From NCBI GenBank assembly GCA_028281325.1, contig JANQKC010000029.1:62001-126000 (forward strand): a DNA stretch of 64,000 bases, written 5' to 3'. A program made the translations under genes and the position numbers. Source of the DNA: Alphaproteobacteria bacterium (GTDB taxonomy: Bacteria; Pseudomonadota; Alphaproteobacteria; UBA8366). A model generated the notes under the pieces. The model worked only from the letters and a program-made list of their open reading frames with translations. It ran no database searches and was not told where the DNA came from. Positions 9,529-21,321 of this stretch are shown here, one piece after another; the stretch's first letter is position 1, and every line of letters starts with the position of its first letter.

Positions 9529-10085
9529 CGAATTCGCACCGGTTCCGTCAAAATTGTCTCGGTCGCCGCTTGCGAGGCCGGCCCCTCTATCGTCGCCTGA
9601 TTCGGCTTCGACTCGGCATCGTCCTCGTTCCTCTTATTGCGCTGGTGTTCGGCGTTGAGAATGACCTTCTCCAAGATTTCTTCGAACGCGATCGCGTCCT
9701 GCACATATTCGAATTCGTCGCCGCTTTGCATCATGTCCAGTTCGCCGCCTGGCTGAATCTTGATGTATTTCGCGCCGAGCAACCCGTCGGAAACGATGAG
9801 CGCGACACTATCCAACGGGATCTTGATGTCGTCCTGAATGGTGAAGGTGACGATGGCGCGTTGCCCTTCCGGGTCGTAGGCGTAGCCCGCGACCTGACCG
9901 ACCGGGATGCCGGCCAACAAAACCTTGGTACCGACCCCGATACCGTCGATCGACGCGAACCGGCCGACGATCGGATAGCCGGACGCCTTCTCGCGAGGCC
10001 CACCCTGATGACCGATGACGAAGACAAACGCCGCGACCAGCAGGGTCGCCGCGCCGATCAACGTGTGCAGGGTCTGTTTGCTCAT
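9525..10085 (-). CDS. MlaD-family MCE domain protein (first of a tandem pair)
   Basis: A 186-residue protein laid out like its downstream neighbour: a membrane anchor (about residues 8-24), one MCE domain (FASIDGIGVGTKVLLAGIPVGQV; GLLGAKYIKIQPGG) and a helix (IAFEEILEKVILNA). It has an extra charged, low-complexity tail after residue 150 (QRNKRNEDDAESKPN) that the partner lacks. The two share the domain plan but only moderate identity, so the duplication looks old. They may form a mixed or stacked ring. NDUFA12 lies 16 bp upstream on the same strand. Confidence 0.87.
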   Translation of the reverse strand: MSKQTLHTLIGAATLLVAAFVFVIGHQGGPREKASGYPIVGRFASIDGIGVGTKVLLAGIPVGQVAGYAYDPEGQRAIVTFTIQDDIKIPLDSVALIVSDGLLGAKYIKIQPGGELDMMQSGDEFEYVQDAIAFEEILEKVILNAEHQRNKRNEDDAESKPNQATIEGPASQAATETILTEPVRIR

Positions 10086-10101
10086 GGGTTGCCGTCCGAA
10101 C

Positions 10102-10461
10102 TCAATTCGGTTGCCAGGGTTCGTAGTCGCCCGTTGCCCGGGCCCGTTGCCCCCCTTCGAGCGTATGACCCGGCGGGCGATAGGCCTGCGCCGTCCCGGT
10201 CAGGTTCGGCACATGCTCCTTGCGCCAGGCCGGCGCCGCGCCCGATGTCTCTTTCGGAATGTCGTCGGTCGTATAGTGCAGCCACGCATGCCACGCCGGC
10301 GGCACGCGGCTGGCCTCATCCTCGCGGGCATAAACGACCCAGCGACGACGACGGCGGCCGCTCGGCTTAGACCGTTCCTGATAATACTGGTTCTCGAAAC
10401 TGTCGGCGCCGACCCGCTCACCTTGCAACCAGGTCATCACGCGCGTGACTAGAGTGGTCAT
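10102..10461 (-). CDS. NDUFA12-family supernumerary subunit of respiratory complex I
   Basis: A 119-residue protein of the NDUFA12/B17.2 family. Signature segments are GVERVG-like GERVGADSFENQYYQ, RRWVVYA, VPPAWHAWLHYTTDDIP and WRKEHVPNLTGTAQAYRPPG. In mitochondria and alphaproteobacteria it is an accessory subunit on the matrix or cytoplasmic arm of NADH:ubiquinone oxidoreductase. It heads the leftward group NDUFA12 - MCE - MCE - DUF2155. The core nuo genes are not in this window. Confidence 0.95.
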   Translation of the reverse strand: MTTLVTRVMTWLQGERVGADSFENQYYQERSKPSGRRRRRWVVYAREDEASRVPPAWHAWLHYTTDDIPKETSGAAPAWRKEHVPNLTGTAQAYRPPGHTLEGGQRARATGDYEPWQPN

Positions 10462-10958
10462 CGGTCCTCGATACCCCCGTCATGAGTGACGCTGCGGAAT
10501 ATGGCACCGGCAGCCGGTGCCGTCCAGAGTCGTGCATTGCCCCGGGCGACGATTCGGACCGACGCCCGGCTTAACCACCCGGCAGCGGACCTCGAATGCG
10601 CCGGCAAAATTTCGCTCGTTCCGAACATATTGTTTTATTTAGCTCAATTTGCATGAAAAACTTGGTAACGCTAAATATTGTGAAGATTTGGATAGTAGCC
10701 ACAAAATATATTGCAAACATCAATAAATTGTGTCTAATTGCGTTTCGCTTCCCAAGTTTAGAGAACCGTTGCGTTGGCGCCCTGGGGGTCGTTAGGAGGA
10801 CGACGAAGCGGTTCGGGAAGCGGGGGAGACCGGGGGGTCGCTTTTTTAATCTTACGCGGATTTTTCCACGAAGGATTCTCCGACTCCAAACATCAATGGT
10901 GGGGGCCGGCGGCTATGTCCGTTCGGCACGAATATAGAGAATTCAGGAGACGTGGTGG
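10462..10958. promoter_or_regulatory. 497-bp divergent regulatory region between NDUFA12 and nrdJ
   Basis: No gene was found here. Next to NDUFA12 there is a perfect palindromic hairpin at 10503-10521 (GGCACCGG-CAG-CCGGTGCC) and a looser inverted repeat around 10545-10570. From about 10620 to 10745 the sequence turns sharply AT-rich and holds NrdR-box-like sites and a plausible promoter for nrdJ. A G-rich stretch with a weak GACC/GGTC stem followed by six T (10828-10847) lies in the presumed nrdJ leader. I looked for a cobalamin riboswitch because nrdJ needs B12 and could not recognise its conserved core. Confidence 0.6.
10668..10733 (+). promoter_or_regulatory. NrdR-box-like sites overlapping a candidate nrdJ promoter
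   Basis: Against the palindromic NrdR-box consensus (roughly ACACWATATATWGTGT) I see ACGCTAAATATTGTGA at 10668-10683 (13 of 16) and ACAAAATATATTGCAA at 10701-10716 (12 of 16). A third, weaker site at 10718-10733 has a perfect right half (ATTGTGT). The first two start 33 bp apart, near three helical turns, as paired NrdR boxes often do. A promoter-like pair TTGCAA (10711-10716) and TCTAAT (10733-10738), spacer 16, overlaps the second and third sites. The region is AT-rich, which raises the chance of accidental matches. Confidence 0.5.
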
Positions 10959-13900
10959 ATGCGCATTAAGCGTCGTTTCACGAAGGCTAAAGAATCACCG
11001 TATGCGGGGCTGACGTTCCGCCGGACGGATAGCGAGATCCGTAACCCAGACGGATCCGTGGTGTTCAAGCTCGACAATATCGAGGTGCCGGAAAGCTGGA
11101 GCCAGGTTGCATGCGATGTCCTGGCGCAGAAGTATTTCCGCAAGGCGGGCGTGCCGAAGCGCATGCGCCGGGTCAAGGAAAAGGGGGTGCCATCCTGGCT
11201 GCAACGCCGCGTGCCGGACGAGAAAGCCCTGGCGCAGTTCCCGGAGGAAGAGCGCTACGGCAGCGAGACCCGGGCGACACAGGTATTCGACCGCTTGGCC
11301 GGCACCTGGACGTATTGGGGCTGGAAAGCCGGGTATTTCGATACCGAAGGGGACGCGCAGGCCTATCACGACGAAATGCGCTACATGGTCGCGCACCAGA
11401 TGGCCGCGCCGAATTCGCCGCAGTGGTTCAACACCGGACTGCATTGGGCGTACGGGATCGATGGGCCGGGACAAGGCCACTATTACGTCGACTACCGCAG
11501 CGGGAAATTGACCGCATCGAACTCGGCCTACGAACATCCGCAGCCGCATGCCTGCTTCATCCAATCGGTCAACGACGACCTGGTGAATGAGAACGGCATC
11601 ATGGACTTGTGGGTTCGTGAAGCGCGCCTGTTCAAGTACGGCTCGGGCACCGGCAGCAACTTCTCGTCGCTGCGCGGTTCGGACGAGCCTCTCTCCGGCG
11701 GCGGCCGGTCCTCCGGGCTGATGAGCTTCCTGAAGATCGGCGACCGTGCGGCGGGTGCGATCAAGTCGGGTGGCACGACCCGCCGGGCGGCCAAGATGGT
11801 CTGCCTCGATATCGATCATCCCGACGTGGAAGAGTTCATCGGCTGGAAAGCGGTCGAAGAACAGAAAGTGGCGGCGCTGGTCACCGGTTCGAAAATCTGC
11901 AACGAGCATCTCAACGCCATCATGGCGGCCTGTCAGTCCGAGACGCTGGAAGACGACGCGCGAACCGACCCGAAGGAGAACCAAGACCTGCGACAGGCGA
12001 TCCTCGCCGCGCGCAAGGCGATGGTCTCGGAGAACTACATCCAGCGCGTCATCCAATTCGCCGGGCAGGGTTACACGTCGATCGACTTCAAGACCTACGA
12101 CACGGACTGGGACTCGGATGCCTACCTCACCGTGTCGGGACAGAATTCGAACAACTCTCTGCGAATCACCAACGACTTCCTTGACGCGGTCGAATCCGAC
12201 AGCGATTGGGACTTGAAACGCCGCACCGACGGCGAAGTCTGCAAGACGGTCAAGGCGCGCGACCTGTGGGAACAGATCGCAGACTCGGCTTGGGCCTGCG
12301 CCGACCCCGGTGTGCAATTCGATACGACGATCAACGAATGGCATACCTGTCCGGTTTCCGGTCGGATCAACGCGTCGAATCCGTGTTCCGAGTACATGTT
12401 CCTGGACGACACGGCCTGTAACCTGGCGTCGCTGAACCTGATGAACTTCCGCGACGACTCGGGGGCCTTCCAGGTCGAAGAGTTCGAACATGCGGTGCGT
12501 CTGTGGACGATGACCCTCGAAATCGCCGTGCTGATGGCACAATACCCGTCGAAGCGAATCGCGGAACTGTCCTACGAGTACCGCACGCTGGGTCTCGGCT
12601 ACGCCAACATCGGCGGCCTGTTGATGGCGTCGGCCTTGCCCTACGACAGCGAGGAAGCCCGCGCGCTGTGCGGCGCCATTACCGCGCTGATGACCGGCGT
12701 GACCTATGCGACCTCGGCCGAAATGGCGTCGGAGATGGGCGCCTTCCCGAACCATGCCGAAAATGCCGACGATATGCTGCGGGTTATCCGCAACCATTGC
12801 CGGGCGGCCAAGGGCGATTCCGACGGATATGAAAGCCTGTCGATCGCGCCGGTCCCGCTCGACCATGCCAAATGCCCGGAACCGGCCATCGCCGAGGCGG
12901 CCGTCGCCGCCTGGAACAAGGCCCATGACCTGGGCGCGCGGCACGGCTTCCGCAATGCGCAGACCACGGTCATCGCGCCGACGGGCACAATCGCCCTGGT
13001 CATGGACTGCGACACCACCGGCATCGAACCGGATTTCGCGTTGGTGAAGTTCAAAAAGCTCGCGGGCGGCGGCTACTTCAAGATCATCAATCGCACCGTC
13101 CCGGAAGCGTTGGCCCGACTCGGTTATGACGAAGCGCAGATCGAAGAAATGGTCGCCTATGCGGTCGGGCATGGCACCTTGGCGGATGCGCCCGGCGTCA
13201 GCCACGACCGCCTGAAGGAAAAAGGCTTCACGGCGGAGGCGATCGCCACGTTGGAAAATGCGCTGGCGAGTTGTTTCGACATCCGCTTTGCCTTCAATAA
13301 ATGGACGCTCGGGGAGGCGTTCTGCACCGAAACGCTCGGCATTGAGGCCGATCGACTCGACGATCTGAATTTCGACTTGCTCGATGCGCTTGGGTTCACC
13401 GCCGACGATGTCGACGCGGCGAACAACTATTGCTGCGGCGCGATGACATTGGAAGGCGCGCCCTATCTCGCGGACGAGCATCTGGCGATCTTCGATTGCG
13501 CCAATCCTTGCGGTCGTATCGGCAAACGCAGTCTCTCTGCGCACAGCCATATCCACATGTTGGCGGCGGCGCAGCCGTTCATCACGGGCGCAATTTCGAA
13601 GACCATCAACATGCCGAACGAGGCGACGGTCGAAGAGTGCAAAAACGCCTACATGCTGTCCTGGCGGCTCGGCCTGAAGGCAAACGCGCTGTATCGCGAC
13701 GGCTCGAAGTTGAGCCAACCGCTCCAAGCGGTCGTGCTGGACGACGACGATCTGGCGGAGGACATCGCGATCGAACCGGCGGCGGCCGCCGTGCCGCGGG
13801 TCGCGGAACGGATCGTCGAGCGGGTCGTTGCGAAGGCCGCGGAGCGCGACCGCCTCCCCGACCGGCGCAAAGGCTATACGCAGAAAGCCATCGTGGGGGG

Positions 13901-14630
13901 CCATAAGGTCTATCTGCGGACCGGCGAGTATGAGGACGGCAGGCTCGGCGAGTTGTTCATCGATATGCACAAGGAGGGCGCCGCCTTCCGCAGCCTGATG
14001 AACAATTTCGCGATCGCGATTTCGATCGGCCTGCAATACGGCGTCCCGCTCGAAGAGTTCGTCGAGGCATTCACCTTCACGCGCTTCGAGCCGTCCGGCA
14101 TCGTCGAAGGCAACGACGCCATCAAGATGTCGACGTCGGTTCTCGACTACATCTTCCGCGAAGTCGCGATCAGCTATTTGGGCCGGGACGACCTTTCCCA
14201 TGCCCATCCGTCGGACATGCTGCCGGACAGTCTCGGCACGGGCTCCAAGGAAGGCGAACTGCCGGAGCAACCGGCGGACACCATCGCGACTCTGCAAAAA
14301 CTCGCGAGCAACGGTTACGTGCGCTCGCCCAACCTGTTTGTGATATCCGGTGGCGGAGACGGCCAAGCAGCCGTCGACGCCGCCGCACCGAACGTGGCGG
14401 CCAGCTCTTCGGAGAGCCAGGTGGTCGCCGCGGCTACCGCGACGGTCAGTTCCGGCGCGGTAGAGGCCTCGGTCTCTGCGACGATCGATCCCACACTTGA
14501 TCGTATCCGCGAGGCCCAGGCCCTGGGATACGAGGGTGACGCTTGCGGCGAATGCGGCAACTTTACCCTCGTCCGCAACGGTACCTGTCTGAAATGCGCC
14601 ACTTGTGGTGCGACCAGCGGGTGTTCGTAG
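10959..14630 (+). CDS. nrdJ: Vitamin B12-dependent (class II) ribonucleotide reductase
   Basis: A 1223-residue protein of the long NrdJ type. Motifs in order: [113 protein letters not shown] and a Cys-rich tail (CGECG...CLKCATCG) that likely relays reducing power. It makes dNTPs from NDPs or NTPs using adenosylcobalamin, independent of oxygen. An Ala/Val-rich linker (about 1135-1185) precedes the tail. The ATG has AGGAG about 9 nt upstream. No intein is visible. A strong terminator follows. Confidence 0.97.
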   Translation: MRIKRRFTKAKESPYAGLTFRRTDSEIRNPDGSVVFKLDNIEVPESWSQVACDVLAQKYFRKAGVPKRMRRVKEKGVPSWLQRRVPDEKALAQFPEEERYGSETRATQVFDRLAGTWTYWGWKAGYFDTEGDAQAYHDEMRYMVAHQMAAPNSPQWFNTGLHWAYGIDGPGQGHYYVDYRSGKLTASNSAYEHPQPHACFIQSVNDDLVNENGIMDLWVREARLFKYGSGTGSNFSSLRGSDEPLSGGGRSSGLMSFLKIGDRAAGAIKSGGTTRRAAKMVCLDIDHPDVEEFIGWKAVEEQKVAALVTGSKICNEHLNAIMAACQSETLEDDARTDPKENQDLRQAILAARKAMVSENYIQRVIQFAGQGYTSIDFKTYDTDWDSDAYLTVSGQNSNNSLRITNDFLDAVESDSDWDLKRRTDGEVCKTVKARDLWEQIADSAWACADPGVQFDTTINEWHTCPVSGRINASNPCSEYMFLDDTACNLASLNLMNFRDDSGAFQVEEFEHAVRLWTMTLEIAVLMAQYPSKRIAELSYEYRTLGLGYANIGGLLMASALPYDSEEARALCGAITALMTGVTYATSAEMASEMGAFPNHAENADDMLRVIRNHCRAAKGDSDGYESLSIAPVPLDHAKCPEPAIAEAAVAAWNKAHDLGARHGFRNAQTTVIAPTGTIALVMDCDTTGIEPDFALVKFKKLAGGGYFKIINRTVPEALARLGYDEAQIEEMVAYAVGHGTLADAPGVSHDRLKEKGFTAEAIATLENALASCFDIRFAFNKWTLGEAFCTETLGIEADRLDDLNFDLLDALGFTADDVDAANNYCCGAMTLEGAPYLADEHLAIFDCANPCGRIGKRSLSAHSHIHMLAAAQPFITGAISKTINMPNEATVEECKNAYMLSWRLGLKANALYRDGSKLSQPLQAVVLDDDDLAEDIAIEPAAAAVPRVAERIVERVVAKAAERDRLPDRRKGYTQKAIVGGHKVYLRTGEYEDGRLGELFIDMHKEGAAFRSLMNNFAIAISIGLQYGVPLEEFVEAFTFTRFEPSGIVEGNDAIKMSTSVLDYIFREVAISYLGRDDLSHAHPSDMLPDSLGTGSKEGELPEQPADTIATLQKLASNGYVRSPNLFVISGGGDGQAAVDAAAPNVAASSSESQVVAAATATVSSGAVEASVSATIDPTLDRIREAQALGYEGDACGECGNFTLVRNGTCLKCATCGATSGCS

Positions 14631-14670
14631 CGGGTAGGTCCCTACCCTGGCACGGTGCTCCCTGTGAACT

Positions 14671-14702
14671 GGGGGGTGGTGTTTCACCACCCCCCATTTT
14701 TT
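14671..14702 (+). terminator. Rho-independent terminator after nrdJ
   Basis: An 11-bp perfect GC-rich stem (14671-14681 with 14685-14695) closes a TTT loop and is followed by ATTTTTT. It lies 40 bp after the nrdJ stop and isolates nrdJ from the Rid gene. Confidence 0.93.
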
Positions 14703-14842
14703 GTCCGGATGACGCAGCGGTACCGCCCCACCGCCCATGACGCCGCCGCGGCACGCGCCGCGCTTTCTGCCGCGTCCCGCGTCAGCTATGCTCGAGGACA
14801 CGCGGTGACGCCGCCAACGAAGGATCAAACAAGGAGCATAGG

Positions 14843-15307
14843 ATGGCCGGAACTATCGACGCGCGCTTACAGGAGTTGGGAATTGAGTTACCGGACGCCG
14901 CGGCGCCGGCGGCTAATTATGTCCCGTTCGTCATCACGGGAAACCAGCTCTGGGTTGCCGGACAGGTCCCTTTCTGGAACGGCGAAATCGCGCATCGCGG
15001 CAGGGTCGGCGACGATGCGACGCTCGAAGACGGTATTGCGGCGGCGCGGGTGTGCGCCCTCAACATCATTGCCCAGGCGCGGTCCGCGCTGGGCGACCTC
15101 GACCGGATTTCCCGATTCGTCAAACTCGGCGGATTCGTCAACGCCACGCCCGACTTCACCGATCATCCCAAGGTCATCAACGGCGCATCGGATTTGATCG
15201 TCGAGATCTTCGGCGACAACGGGAAACATGCACGCTTCGCTTTGGGCGCCAGCGCCTTGCCGATGAATTCCACCGTCGAAATCGACGCGGTTATTGAAAT
15301 CGGCTGA
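14843..15307 (+). CDS. RidA/YjgF-family protein
   Basis: A 154-residue Rid-superfamily protein. It has the NQLWVAGQVPFW strand, the GDLDRISRFVKLGGFVNATPDF core and the C-terminal HARFALGASALPMNSTVEIDAVIEI, which keeps the conserved Arg before the GxxxLP segment. RidA proteins hydrolyse reactive 2-aminoacrylate-type enamines or imines; this sequence is nearer the longer divergent Rid subgroups, so the exact activity is open. ATG at 14843 has AAGGAG about 6 nt upstream. Confidence 0.9.
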   Translation: MAGTIDARLQELGIELPDAAAPAANYVPFVITGNQLWVAGQVPFWNGEIAHRGRVGDDATLEDGIAAARVCALNIIAQARSALGDLDRISRFVKLGGFVNATPDFTDHPKVINGASDLIVEIFGDNGKHARFALGASALPMNSTVEIDAVIEIG

Positions 15308-15369
15308 ATGCGGATCAGTTTCTGTAGCGTATCCCGTTTCGTAAGACGCCGACGGAAAAGGACGTGAGC

Positions 15370-16569
15370 ATGCCCGACGGCCGCGACGCCATCGCAATCC
15401 GTATCGTCGACCGCTTGTCCTCGGTCCCCGCGGCGGAGTGGGATGCCTGCCTTGCGGGCACCGGTCAGCCCTATAACCCTTTTCTCTGCCATACTTTCCT
15501 CTCCGCGTTGGAGGAAAGCGGATCGGTCAGCGCCCGCAGCGGCTGGCAACCGCAGCACTTGGTCTTGGAAAACGCCGCAGGACAACTCATCGGCGCGGCG
15601 CCGCTTTATCTGAAGAGTCACTCGCAGGGCGAGTATGTCTTCGATCATGCCTGGGCCCATGCCTATGAACGGGCCGGCGGCGACTATTACCCGAAACTGC
15701 AATGCGCGGTGCCTTTCACGCCGGTAACCGGCGCACGCCTGCTCGTCAACACGGCGGCGGATACCGACGGTCTCAGCGGGACGGCGATCCGGTCGGCCCT
15801 GGCGGGCGGGCTGGCGGAAATCACGCGTCAGCTTTCAGTCTCGTCGCTGCATGTCACCTTCTGTTCTGAAGAAGACGCGGATTTTCTGGAATCGGCAGAT
15901 TTCCTGATCCGGCATGGACATCAGTTCCATTGGCATAACGACGGCTATGAGGATTTTGACGGATTCCTCGCCAGCCTCAACAGTCGTAAACGGAAAAACA
16001 TCCGGAAAGAGCGGCGCAAGGTAACCGACGCCGGCATTCGGGTTCGGGGCCTGCAAGGCGACGACATAAAGCCCGAGCATTGGGATGCCTTCTATCGGTT
16101 CTACGTCGACACATATGACCGGAAATGGGGCTATCCGTATCTGACCCGGGACTTCTTCACCGCCCTGCAGGACCGGATGGCCGGTGACGTGGTCCTTTTT
16201 ATGGCCGACCTTGAGGGGCAGCTCATTGCCGGCGCCTTGAACCTGCGCGGCGAGGATGCCCTATTCGGGCGCAATTGGGGATGCGATATAAGGTTTAAAT
16301 TCCTACATTTCGAAACTTGCTACTACAGCGCGATCGACTACGCGATAAAACACGGGATACAGCGCGTCGAGGCCGGCACCCAAGGCCCACACAAGCTTCA
16401 GCGCGGCTATGTCCCGGTGCGAACGTACAGCGCCCATTGGATCCAGGATGGCGGATTCCGCGGCGCGGTGGCGGACTACCTCAAGGGCGAGCGGCAGGCC
16501 GAAGCCGACGAGATGGTTGTATTTGAAGACTATTTGCCCTACCGACAGGACATGTCCCGACCCAAATAG
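15370..16569 (+). CDS. FemAB-like GNAT acyltransferase (peptidogalycan biosynthesis family)
   Basis: Roughly 399 residues, matching the family of double-GNAT proteins (PF04339 type) annotated as peptidogalycan biosynthesis or N-acetyltransferase. Typical segments are WDACLAGTGQPYNPFLCHTFLSALEESG, AAPLYLKSHSQGEYVFDHAWAHAYERAGGDYYPKLQ, LNSRKRKNIRKERRK and NWGCDIRFKFLHFETCYY. The ATG at 15370 has AAGGA 7 nt upstream; the GTG at 15364 would sit too close to it. The acyl acceptor is unknown. It probably acts in the cytoplasm on an amino-acid or envelope precursor. Confidence 0.85.
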   Translation: MPDGRDAIAIRIVDRLSSVPAAEWDACLAGTGQPYNPFLCHTFLSALEESGSVSARSGWQPQHLVLENAAGQLIGAAPLYLKSHSQGEYVFDHAWAHAYERAGGDYYPKLQCAVPFTPVTGARLLVNTAADTDGLSGTAIRSALAGGLAEITRQLSVSSLHVTFCSEEDADFLESADFLIRHGHQFHWHNDGYEDFDGFLASLNSRKRKNIRKERRKVTDAGIRVRGLQGDDIKPEHWDAFYRFYVDTYDRKWGYPYLTRDFFTALQDRMAGDVVLFMADLEGQLIAGALNLRGEDALFGRNWGCDIRFKFLHFETCYYSAIDYAIKHGIQRVEAGTQGPHKLQRGYVPVRTYSAHWIQDGGFRGAVADYLKGERQAEADEMVVFEDYLPYRQDMSRPK

Positions 16570-16703
16570 CTGTTTCGGCCGCTGTTTTGAACGAATCCTG
16601 CGCTCTCAGAGCTTAGAAATCCGGCGCTTGCCGAACCACCGGCCCGCAATCTCAACACTTGGGTAATAAAGTCTCGATATACCCTCATAGGGCATGAGGG
16701 ATT

Positions 16704-17957
16704 ATGAAACACATTGTCTTAATCGATGACGATGCCGGAGAAGCCAACCAACTGAGGGCCCAATTGGGCCAGTTCGGCTACTCGGTCACGCATTGCACCG
16801 ATGTAAACGACAGCGGCATGGCGGAACTGGACGCCGATGCGGTGGCCTTGCTCGTGGGCCTTCCCGCCGGCGATGACGCCGCGCCGCAGATCGACCACAT
16901 CGGCGATGCCTGCCAGGCGTTCAACCGGCCACCGCCGATCATTTTCCTGTCGCCGGACCCGAACATGGCGACACGGCTGGCCGCGGTCCGGGCCGGCGCC
17001 GCGGCGCTCCTCATGCGCCCCGTGAGCATGCTGGACTTGGTCGACACGCTCGACCCCTTGTCCGAACAAGCGGCAGATGATCCGTTCCGCGTGCTCATCA
17101 TCGATGACGACCCGCGGATCTGTAAGTACTACAAGACGATCCTCTCCGAAGCGGGGATGGAGACGGTATTCTGTAATGATCCGTTGAAAACCTTTGAAGC
17201 GCTTGCGGAATTCCGGCCCGAGTTGATCATCATGGACCTGTATATGCCGGAATGCCGGGGCAAAGAACTCGCCGCCGTGATCCGGCAGGATCCCGCCTTC
17301 GATTCGATCCCGATCGTCTTCCTGTCCGCCGAAGACGACCTGCTGAAACAGCTCGACGTCATGACGATCGGCGGCGACGACTTCCTGACCAAACCGATCC
17401 GCCCCGAACATCTGGTCATGGCCGTGTACACGCGGGCGCGCCGTTTCCGCTCCCTGCGCTCCCTCATGCTCCGCGACAGCCTGACGGGGTTGCTGAACCA
17501 TACGACGACGAAAGAGCAGTTGGACATCGAGGTGGCCCGGATGCAGCGCGAAGGGCAACCACTGGCCTATGCGATCATCGACCTCGACCATTTCAAGGAC
17601 GTCAACGATACCTATGGCCATCCGACGGGCGACCGGGTGATCAAGACCCTATCCAGCCTGCTTAAACAGCGGCTTCGGGCGACGGATATCATCGGCCGAA
17701 CCGGGGGCGAAGAATTCGCGGTGGCGCTGGCCGGCGTGACGGGAAGCCAGGCCGACACCATTCTGAACGACATCCGGCGCGCCTTTTCGAAGATCCAGCA
17801 GCAACACGAAAAGGGCGCGTTCACAGTCACCTTGAGCTGCGGAATCGCGACGTTCCCGGAATTCGACAATGTTTCGGACCTGACGGACGCGGCCGACCAA
17901 GCGCTCTATCGGGCCAAGGATTCCGGCAGAAACCGGGTGGTTTTGGCCAAATCGTAG
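16704..17957 (+). CDS. PleD-like diguanylate cyclase with two receiver domains
   Basis: A 417-residue REC-REC-GGDEF protein. REC1 (about 1-120) keeps the acidic IDDD patch, but the phosphoacceptor position is hydrophobic (ALLVGLP) and the conserved Lys is Arg (MRP), so it is probably not phosphorylated. REC2 (about 128-245) is intact, with DDD, D178 and a TKP lysine. The GGDEF domain has GGEEF at 334-338 and an RATD inhibitory site (325-328) five residues before it. It should make c-di-GMP when REC2 is phosphorylated, with product inhibition. No cognate kinase is adjacent. Confidence 0.93.
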   Translation: MKHIVLIDDDAGEANQLRAQLGQFGYSVTHCTDVNDSGMAELDADAVALLVGLPAGDDAAPQIDHIGDACQAFNRPPPIIFLSPDPNMATRLAAVRAGAAALLMRPVSMLDLVDTLDPLSEQAADDPFRVLIIDDDPRICKYYKTILSEAGMETVFCNDPLKTFEALAEFRPELIIMDLYMPECRGKELAAVIRQDPAFDSIPIVFLSAEDDLLKQLDVMTIGGDDFLTKPIRPEHLVMAVYTRARRFRSLRSLMLRDSLTGLLNHTTTKEQLDIEVARMQREGQPLAYAIIDLDHFKDVNDTYGHPTGDRVIKTLSSLLKQRLRATDIIGRTGGEEFAVALAGVTGSQADTILNDIRRAFSKIQQQHEKGAFTVTLSCGIATFPEFDNVSDLTDAADQALYRAKDSGRNRVVLAKS

Positions 17958-18108
17958 GGAAGGATGGGTCCGAGTACCGAAAATAGAGGGAAAAACACGG
18001 TTTTCACTGAGTTTCCGGGGTTTCCAGTGACCCCTATCACAGAAAGCGTTGACGGGCCGTGGCATAAGTTCAGTTAACGTCAACACCAAACGATGATGGT
18101 GATTAACG

Positions 18109-18318
18109 ATGTACCAAGAAACCTCCGAGCTGCCTCGCGAATTGATGGACCGTGCATTGCCCGATCTCTACACACGGAAAATCATTCCCGACGTTCCGCG
18201 TCTCCGCGGTAAACGACCGGGCCGATTTCGCACGCATCCGCTGGTCGTCTATTCGACGTTTGTGACGGTATCGCTGCTCCTGTTGGGCAGCATGGCGGTC
18301 GCGTCGCTGCCCGCCTAA
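18109..18318 (+). CDS. Small predicted membrane protein (69 aa)
   Basis: A 69-residue ORF. Residues 1-42 are charged and polar; residues 43-67 form one hydrophobic segment (VVYSTFVTVSLLLLGSMAVASLP) reaching the C-terminus, as in tail-anchored or small inner-membrane proteins. It lies alone between the diguanylate cyclase and the convergent clpA. The ribosome-binding site is weak. I do not recognise a family, and it could be spurious; codon use resembles the neighbours. Confidence 0.4.
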   Translation: MYQETSELPRELMDRALPDLYTRKIIPDVPRLRGKRPGRFRTHPLVVYSTFVTVSLLLLGSMAVASLPA

Positions 18319-18407
18319 GGCGGCAACCGCTCGGCAACCAACACGTCGATGGAAGTCGGCGAGACGAGGCTGGCAACGCCCCAACACGCCGTCGGCGATG
18401 ACGTGGG

Positions 18408-20744
<2,337 letters not shown>

Positions 20745-20752
20745 GTATGTCT

Positions 20753-21079
20753 CTAGTCCTTTTCAAGCGTGCAGCGCAGCGGATGCTCGTGCTGAGTTGC
20801 AAAATCCATCACCTGCGTCACCTTGGTTTCAGCGACTTCATACGGAAAGACGCCGCATATCCCGACCCCGCGACGATGGACATGAAGCATGATGGTCGTC
20901 GCTTCTTCGCGGCCTTTCGAGAAGAAACGCTCCAACACATGAACGACGAACTCCATCGGCGTGTAATCGTCGTTCAGCATCAAAACTTTGTACATCGACG
21001 GCTTCTTGGTTTCCGGCTTGGTATCGGTAACCACGCCGGTATTCGGGCCGTTGGGATTCTCGTTGTCTCGATCACTCAT
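20753..21079 (-). CDS. clpS: ATP-dependent Clp protease adaptor ClpS (ClpS1)
   Basis: About 108 residues with a disordered N-terminal tail ([13 protein letters not shown]) and the ClpS core: [59 protein letters not shown]. The N-degron pocket residues NDD and HVH are intact, with Met in the gatekeeper position (TPM), as in E. coli ClpS. It delivers proteins with N-terminal Leu, Phe, Tyr or Trp to ClpA. I prefer the ATG at 21079; a TTG two codons upstream is the alternative. A second paralog is at 48627. Confidence 0.96.
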   Translation of the reverse strand: MSDRDNENPNGPNTGVVTDTKPETKKPSMYKVLMLNDDYTPMEFVVHVLERFFSKGREEATTIMLHVHRRGVGICGVFPYEVAETKVTQVMDFATQHEHPLRCTLEKD

Positions 21080-21321
21080 TGCCAAACCGAATATTACACT
21101 AGACCAGTATAATATTGGACAGATAAGACTTGGTAAAAGGATGAATCAGGTACATTCCAGAAGGTAGCGCCGAACTGCGGCGTAAATGTGATTCCCCGTC
21201 TTAAGGATCCAAGTTTTTGCGTCTCCGACCTAATCTTGTGCGTTTGTCCGATCATGCAAGCCCCCGGCCGGCCGCCGGACAGCGCGGAACACCGGAGTCT
21301 CCGCTCGACCTACGGCATCGG

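Noticed and set aside
10462-10958. Cobalamin riboswitch ahead of the B12-dependent reductase
   Set aside because: The conserved B12-box core could not be found; the AT-rich sites fit NrdR better.
10995-14828. A 1277-codon open frame on the minus strand
   Set aside because: It is the antisense of nrdJ, kept open by GC-rich codon bias; it has no family motif while the plus strand has all class II reductase motifs.
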